Positions 15,393-17,574 of a stretch of DNA of 17,574 nucleotides are shown in pieces (the first letter of the stretch is position 1; every line of letters begins with the position of its first letter). The stretch comes from JBBQAA01 sp038254195 (lineage in GTDB: Bacteria; Actinomycetota; Thermoleophilia; Solirubrobacterales; Solirubrobacteraceae), in assembly GCA_038254195.1 (NCBI GenBank), contig JBBSGJ010000030.1, forward strand, positions 1 through 17,574, given 5' to 3'. Position numbers and translations under genes: made by a program. The notes under the pieces were generated by a model that ran no database searches, was not told the origin of the DNA, and saw nothing but the letters and a program-made list of their open reading frames with translations.

Positions 15393-15421
15393 GCCCCCTC
15401 AGGCTCTGGGTGTAAGGGGGC
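15393..15421 (-). promoter_or_regulatory. Hairpin masking the ribosome site of the ferritin-like lipoprotein gene
   Basis: On the minus strand GCCCCCT (15421-15415) can pair with AGGGGGC (15399-15393), a 7-bp stem with a 15-base loop. The second arm is the Shine-Dalgarno for the ATG at 15388. The stem shares its first C run with a smaller upstream hairpin, so the two cannot form together. Confidence 0.35.
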
Positions 15422-15430
15422 CTGCGGCCC
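15418..15430 (-). terminator. Weak terminator-like hairpin after cysM
   Basis: GGGCC-GCA-GGCCC is a 5-bp GC stem with a 3-base loop, 15 bases after the cysM stop. No U-run follows, so intrinsic termination would be inefficient. It may allow partial read-through into the ferritin-like genes. Confidence 0.3.
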
Positions 15431-15445
15431 AGCGGGGCGGGCGGA

Positions 15446-16417
15446 TCACCACCAGACCGTCGACTCGAGGTCGGCGATCTCGTCCACGGGCTTGGTGTAG
15501 ATGCCCGAGGAGAGGTACTTCCAGCCGTCGTCGCAGACGATGAAGACGACGTTGCCCTCGTCGAGCTCCCCCGCGATGCGGTGCGCAACGCGGGCGATCG
15601 CCCCCGAGGAGACGCCCGCGAAGAGCCCCTCCTCGTCGAGCAGCTTGCGCGTCCACAGGATCGCGTCGCGGTTGGTGACGAAGATCTTCCGGTCCAGGAG
15701 CGAGAGGTCGATGATCGGCGGGATGAACCCGTCGTCGAGCGAGCGCAGGCCCTGGACTGGCTCGCCCGGCATGGGCTCGGCCGCGACGATCTTCACCGCG
15801 TCGCCAAGCTCCTCCTTCAGGCGGCGCCCGTTGCCCATGAGCGTCCCGCCCGTCCCCAGGCCGGCCACGAAGGCCGCGACCTCGTCGAGCTCCTCGAGGA
15901 TCTCCAGCGCCGTGCCGTTGTAGTGGGCGAGCGGGTTGGCCTCGTTGCCGTACTGGTAGGGCATGTAGTAGGACGCGTCGTCCTGAGCCATCGCGAGCGC
16001 CTGCTCGACCGCGCCGTTCGAGCCCTTGGCTCCCTCCGAGTAGACGATGCTCGCTCCGTACATCTCCAGGAGCTGCGTACGCTCGGGCGTCACGTTCTCC
16101 GGCATCACGACCTTGAGCGGGTAGCCCTTGCGCGAGCAGATCAGCGCCAGGGAGATCCCGGTGTTGCCGCTGGTGGGCTCGAGGATGGTCTGCCCGGGCC
16201 GGATGAGGCCCTTCTCCTCGGCGTCCTCGATCATCGCGCGGGCGACGCGGTCCTTCACGGAGCCCGTCGGGTTGCGCGACTCGAGCTTGGCCCAGATCCG
16301 CACGCCGGGCTTCGGCGACATCCGCTTGAGCTCGACGAGCGGCGTGTTGCCGATGGCTTGGACGATGTCGCCGTAGCGACCCCCACAGGGCTTGTTGGGG
16401 AGCAGGACCTCCGGCAT
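15446..16417 (-). CDS. cysM: O-phosphoserine sulfhydrylase, CysO-dependent cysteine synthase CysM
   Basis: A 323-residue fold-type II PLP enzyme. K55 in 'NPTGSVKDR' binds PLP; 'PTSGNTGISLA' binds the substrate carboxylate; 'GLGTGGTLMG' binds the PLP phosphate. The sequence follows M. tuberculosis CysM closely as I remember it: 'QAIGNTPLVEL', 'AAEPMPGEPVQGLRSLDDGF', and a C-terminal 'DDGWKYLSSGIY' with an aromatic tail. R225 in 'GLRSLDD' aligns with the mycobacterial Arg that recognises the phosphate of O-phosphoserine, so it should use O-phosphoserine and CysO-thiocarboxylate rather than O-acetylserine and free sulfide. The ATG at 16417 lacks a Shine-Dalgarno; a TACACT ten bases before it could drive a near-leaderless mRNA in addition to read-through from cysO. 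Confidence 0.93.
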   Translation of the reverse strand: MPEVLLPNKPCGGRYGDIVQAIGNTPLVELKRMSPKPGVRIWAKLESRNPTGSVKDRVARAMIEDAEEKGLIRPGQTILEPTSGNTGISLALICSRKGYPLKVVMPENVTPERTQLLEMYGASIVYSEGAKGSNGAVEQALAMAQDDASYYMPYQYGNEANPLAHYNGTALEILEELDEVAAFVAGLGTGGTLMGNGRRLKEELGDAVKIVAAEPMPGEPVQGLRSLDDGFIPPIIDLSLLDRKIFVTNRDAILWTRKLLDEEGLFAGVSSGAIARVAHRIAGELDEGNVVFIVCDDGWKYLSSGIYTKPVDEIADLESTVWW

Positions 16418-16418
16418 T

Positions 16419-16433
16419 ACTTCAGGAAGTGTA
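16419..16433 (-). promoter_or_regulatory. Palindrome and possible -10 directly before cysM
   Basis: ACTTC-AG-GAAGT (16419-16430) is a 5-2-5 palindrome ending one base before the cysM ATG. On the minus strand TACACT (16433-16428) overlaps it and matches the -10 consensus at four of six positions. No clear -35 is seen. A CTTCA/TGAAG pair (16420-16424 with 16435-16439) allows an alternative RNA stem. Confidence 0.35.
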
Positions 16434-16447
16434 GTGAAGGGGAGCGA

Positions 16448-16723
16448 CTAGGACCCGCCGGCCATCGCCGGCAGGATGACGAGCGTGTCGCTCTCCCCCA
16501 CCCGCGTGGTGAGGCCGTCGAGGACGCGGACGTCCTCGTCGTTCAGGTACACGTTGACGTAGCGGTTGAGCTCCCCGTCGCCGGCGAAGAGCTGGCCCTG
16601 GGTCTGGGGGTGCTGGTCGGCCAGCGCGCGCAGCACGGCGCCGACGTCCGCCCCGGACGCGGCCACCTCGCGCTCTCCTCCGGTGGAGGGGCGCAGGACG
16701 GGCGGGATCTTGACGGTGGCCAT
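16448..16723 (-). CDS. cysO: Sulfur carrier protein CysO (MoaD/ThiS family) with C-terminal Gly-Gly-Ser
   Basis: A 91-residue ubiquitin-like sulfur carrier. 'MATVKIPPVLRPSTGGEREV' and 'RYVNVYLNDEDVRVLDGL' match mycobacterial CysO closely, and 'LVILPAMAGG' forms the C-terminal tail. It ends G89-G90-S91: the codons GGC-GGG-TCC-TAG read clearly at 16448-16459. E1-type activation needs a free terminal glycine, so the last serine must be removed first, most likely by the JAMM peptidase encoded downstream (inference from QbsE/QbsD-type precedents). ATG 16723 is chosen because the frame upstream is only a shadow of the moeB 3' end; it starts four bases after the moeB stop with a weak ribosome site, suggesting translational coupling. 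Confidence 0.93.
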   Translation of the reverse strand: MATVKIPPVLRPSTGGEREVAASGADVGAVLRALADQHPQTQGQLFAGDGELNRYVNVYLNDEDVRVLDGLTTRVGESDTLVILPAMAGGS

Positions 16724-16727
16724 CAGC

Positions 16728-17543
16728 TCAGCCGGCGCCGGCGCAGAACGCCTCGTAGTCGGGGAACACGCCCATCTCCTCGTCGGTGATCGACCCCGGA
16801 TCGCGCGCGCAGATCGGGCAGTCGGAGTCACGGCGCACCTTCAATTCCATGAAGGAGGTCGAGAGCGCGTCGTAGAGCAGCAGGCGCCCGACGAGCGGTT
16901 CGCCCTGACCGAGGATGAGCTTCATCGCCTCGGTGGCCTGCAGGAGCCCCATCGTGCCCGGGAGGACGCCGAGCACGCCGTTGGCGCCGCAGCTCGGGGC
17001 GAGCTCGGCCGGCGGAGGCTCCGGGTACAGGCAGCGGTAGCACGGCCCGTCGTAGGGCTTGAACACCGAGAGCTGGCCGTCGAAGCCGAGGATGGAGGCC
17101 GATACCACGGGGATCCGCAGCCGCACCGAGGCGTCGTTGAGCAGGTAGCGCGTGGGGAAGTTGTCCAGGCCGTCGACGACGATGTCGTAGCCCGGGAGGA
17201 TGTCCATGATGTTCGTCGCGTCGAGGCGCACGGCGTGCTTGACGACGGCCACGTCCGGGTTGATCGCGTGGATGGACTCCTCGGCGGAGTCGACCTTGCG
17301 GACCCCTACGCGATCGGTCGTGTGGATGACCTGCCGCTGGAGGTTGGAGAGGTCGACGGTGTCGTCGTCGATGATCGTCAGCTTGCCTATGCCGGCCCCC
17401 GCTAGCGCCGGTATCGCTGCCGCGCCGATGCCGCCCGCGCCGACCACCGCGATCCGCGCCGCCGTCAATCGCTGCTGCCCGGCGCCGCCGACCTGGGGGA
17501 GGACGATGTGGCGGGCGTAGCGGTCGAGTTCCTCGTCGGTCAT
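16728..17543 (-). CDS. moeB: MoeB/ThiF-type E1-like adenylyltransferase for CysO
   Basis: A 271-residue E1-like enzyme that adenylates the C-terminal glycine of a sulfur carrier. Seen: N-terminal 'RYARHIVLPQVG', the ATP loop 'VVGAGGIGAAAI' (G35-G40), 'IIDDDTVDLSNLQRQ' with R70, 'RKVDSA' with K83, 'VDGLDNFPTRYLLND' with D127, and the candidate catalytic C185 in 'SCGANGVLG'. Zinc is bound by C168-Y-R-C171 and C242-P-I-C245. Mycobacterial MoeZ carries an extra C-terminal rhodanese domain; this protein lacks it and ends ~25 residues after the last Cys pair, so sulfur must come from a separate donor. It might also serve MoaD or ThiS; adjacency to cysO makes CysO the main partner. Its ATG overlaps the dUTPase stop (ATGA). 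Confidence 0.9.
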   Translation of the reverse strand: MTDEELDRYARHIVLPQVGGAGQQRLTAARIAVVGAGGIGAAAIPALAGAGIGKLTIIDDDTVDLSNLQRQVIHTTDRVGVRKVDSAEESIHAINPDVAVVKHAVRLDATNIMDILPGYDIVVDGLDNFPTRYLLNDASVRLRIPVVSASILGFDGQLSVFKPYDGPCYRCLYPEPPPAELAPSCGANGVLGVLPGTMGLLQATEAMKLILGQGEPLVGRLLLYDALSTSFMELKVRRDSDCPICARDPGSITDEEMGVFPDYEAFCAGAG

Positions 17544-17574
17544 TGGCCGGTCGAGCCGAAGCCTCCGTGACCGC
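17540..17574 (-). CDS. dut: dUTPase, C-terminal tail only (rest outside window)
   Basis: The last bases on the minus strand encode 'GHGGFGSTGQ' and a TGA at 17542-17540. Gly-Gly-Phe-Gly-Ser-Thr-Gly is motif V of trimeric dUTP diphosphatases, the flexible tail that closes over the active site with a Phe stacking on uracil. Only eleven codons are visible, so this rests on one motif, but it is highly characteristic. The stop overlaps the moeB start, implying co-translation of dUTPase with the cysteine genes. Confidence 0.8.
   Translation of the reverse strand, partial: GHGGFGSTGQ

Overview
The window is very GC-rich, densely packed bacterial chromosome. Most start codons are ATG or GTG, intergenic gaps are tens of bases, and several stop/start codons overlap. 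Codon use, the small zinc-ribbon membrane proteins, Tat-exported ferritin-like proteins and the CysO/CysM/JAMM cysteine genes all point to an actinobacterium. My best guess is the Thermoleophilia (Solirubrobacterales-like), inferred from protein style rather than from any marker gene. I see no rRNA, tRNA, CRISPR array, insertion sequence or phage gene, and no gene-free stretch above 300 bases.

Left part (1-4558): the C-terminal part of a GT4-type glycosyltransferase; two coupled zinc-ribbon proteins, the second a membrane protein with a SPOR domain; a class II histone-deacetylase-like enzyme on the minus strand, whose 3' end overlaps the SPOR gene by 92 bp; and L-aspartate oxidase (nadB), divergent from the deacetylase across a 38-bp gap that holds a perfect 18-bp palindrome.

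Middle part (4559-12994): a small Cys/His protein of unknown role, followed closely by the two hydantoinase/oxoprolinase subunits (hyuA, hyuB) and a beta-hydroxyacid dehydrogenase, all overlapping or nearly so and probably one catabolic operon. Next come a DUF1802 gene with the clearest promoter in the window and a leader stem-loop, an MMPL/RND transporter on the minus strand, and a divergent conserved hypothetical protein that may be a degenerate metalloprotease-like fold.

Right part (12996-17574, all minus strand; transcription order right to left): the tail of a dUTPase; an E1-like MoeB/ThiF adenylyltransferase; the sulfur carrier CysO; the O-phosphoserine sulfhydrylase CysM; a Tat-exported ferritin-like lipoprotein; a second Tat-exported ferritin-like protein; TatA; a JAMM (Mec-type) peptidase; and a zinc-ribbon/DUF2007 membrane protein. 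MoeB charges CysO with sulfur, CysM moves it to O-phosphoserine giving a CysO-cysteine adduct, and the JAMM peptidase releases cysteine. Two features stand out: the CysO here ends in Gly-Gly-Ser rather than Gly-Gly, so it should need trimming before activation; and a Tat/ferritin-like cassette lies between CysM and the JAMM gene.
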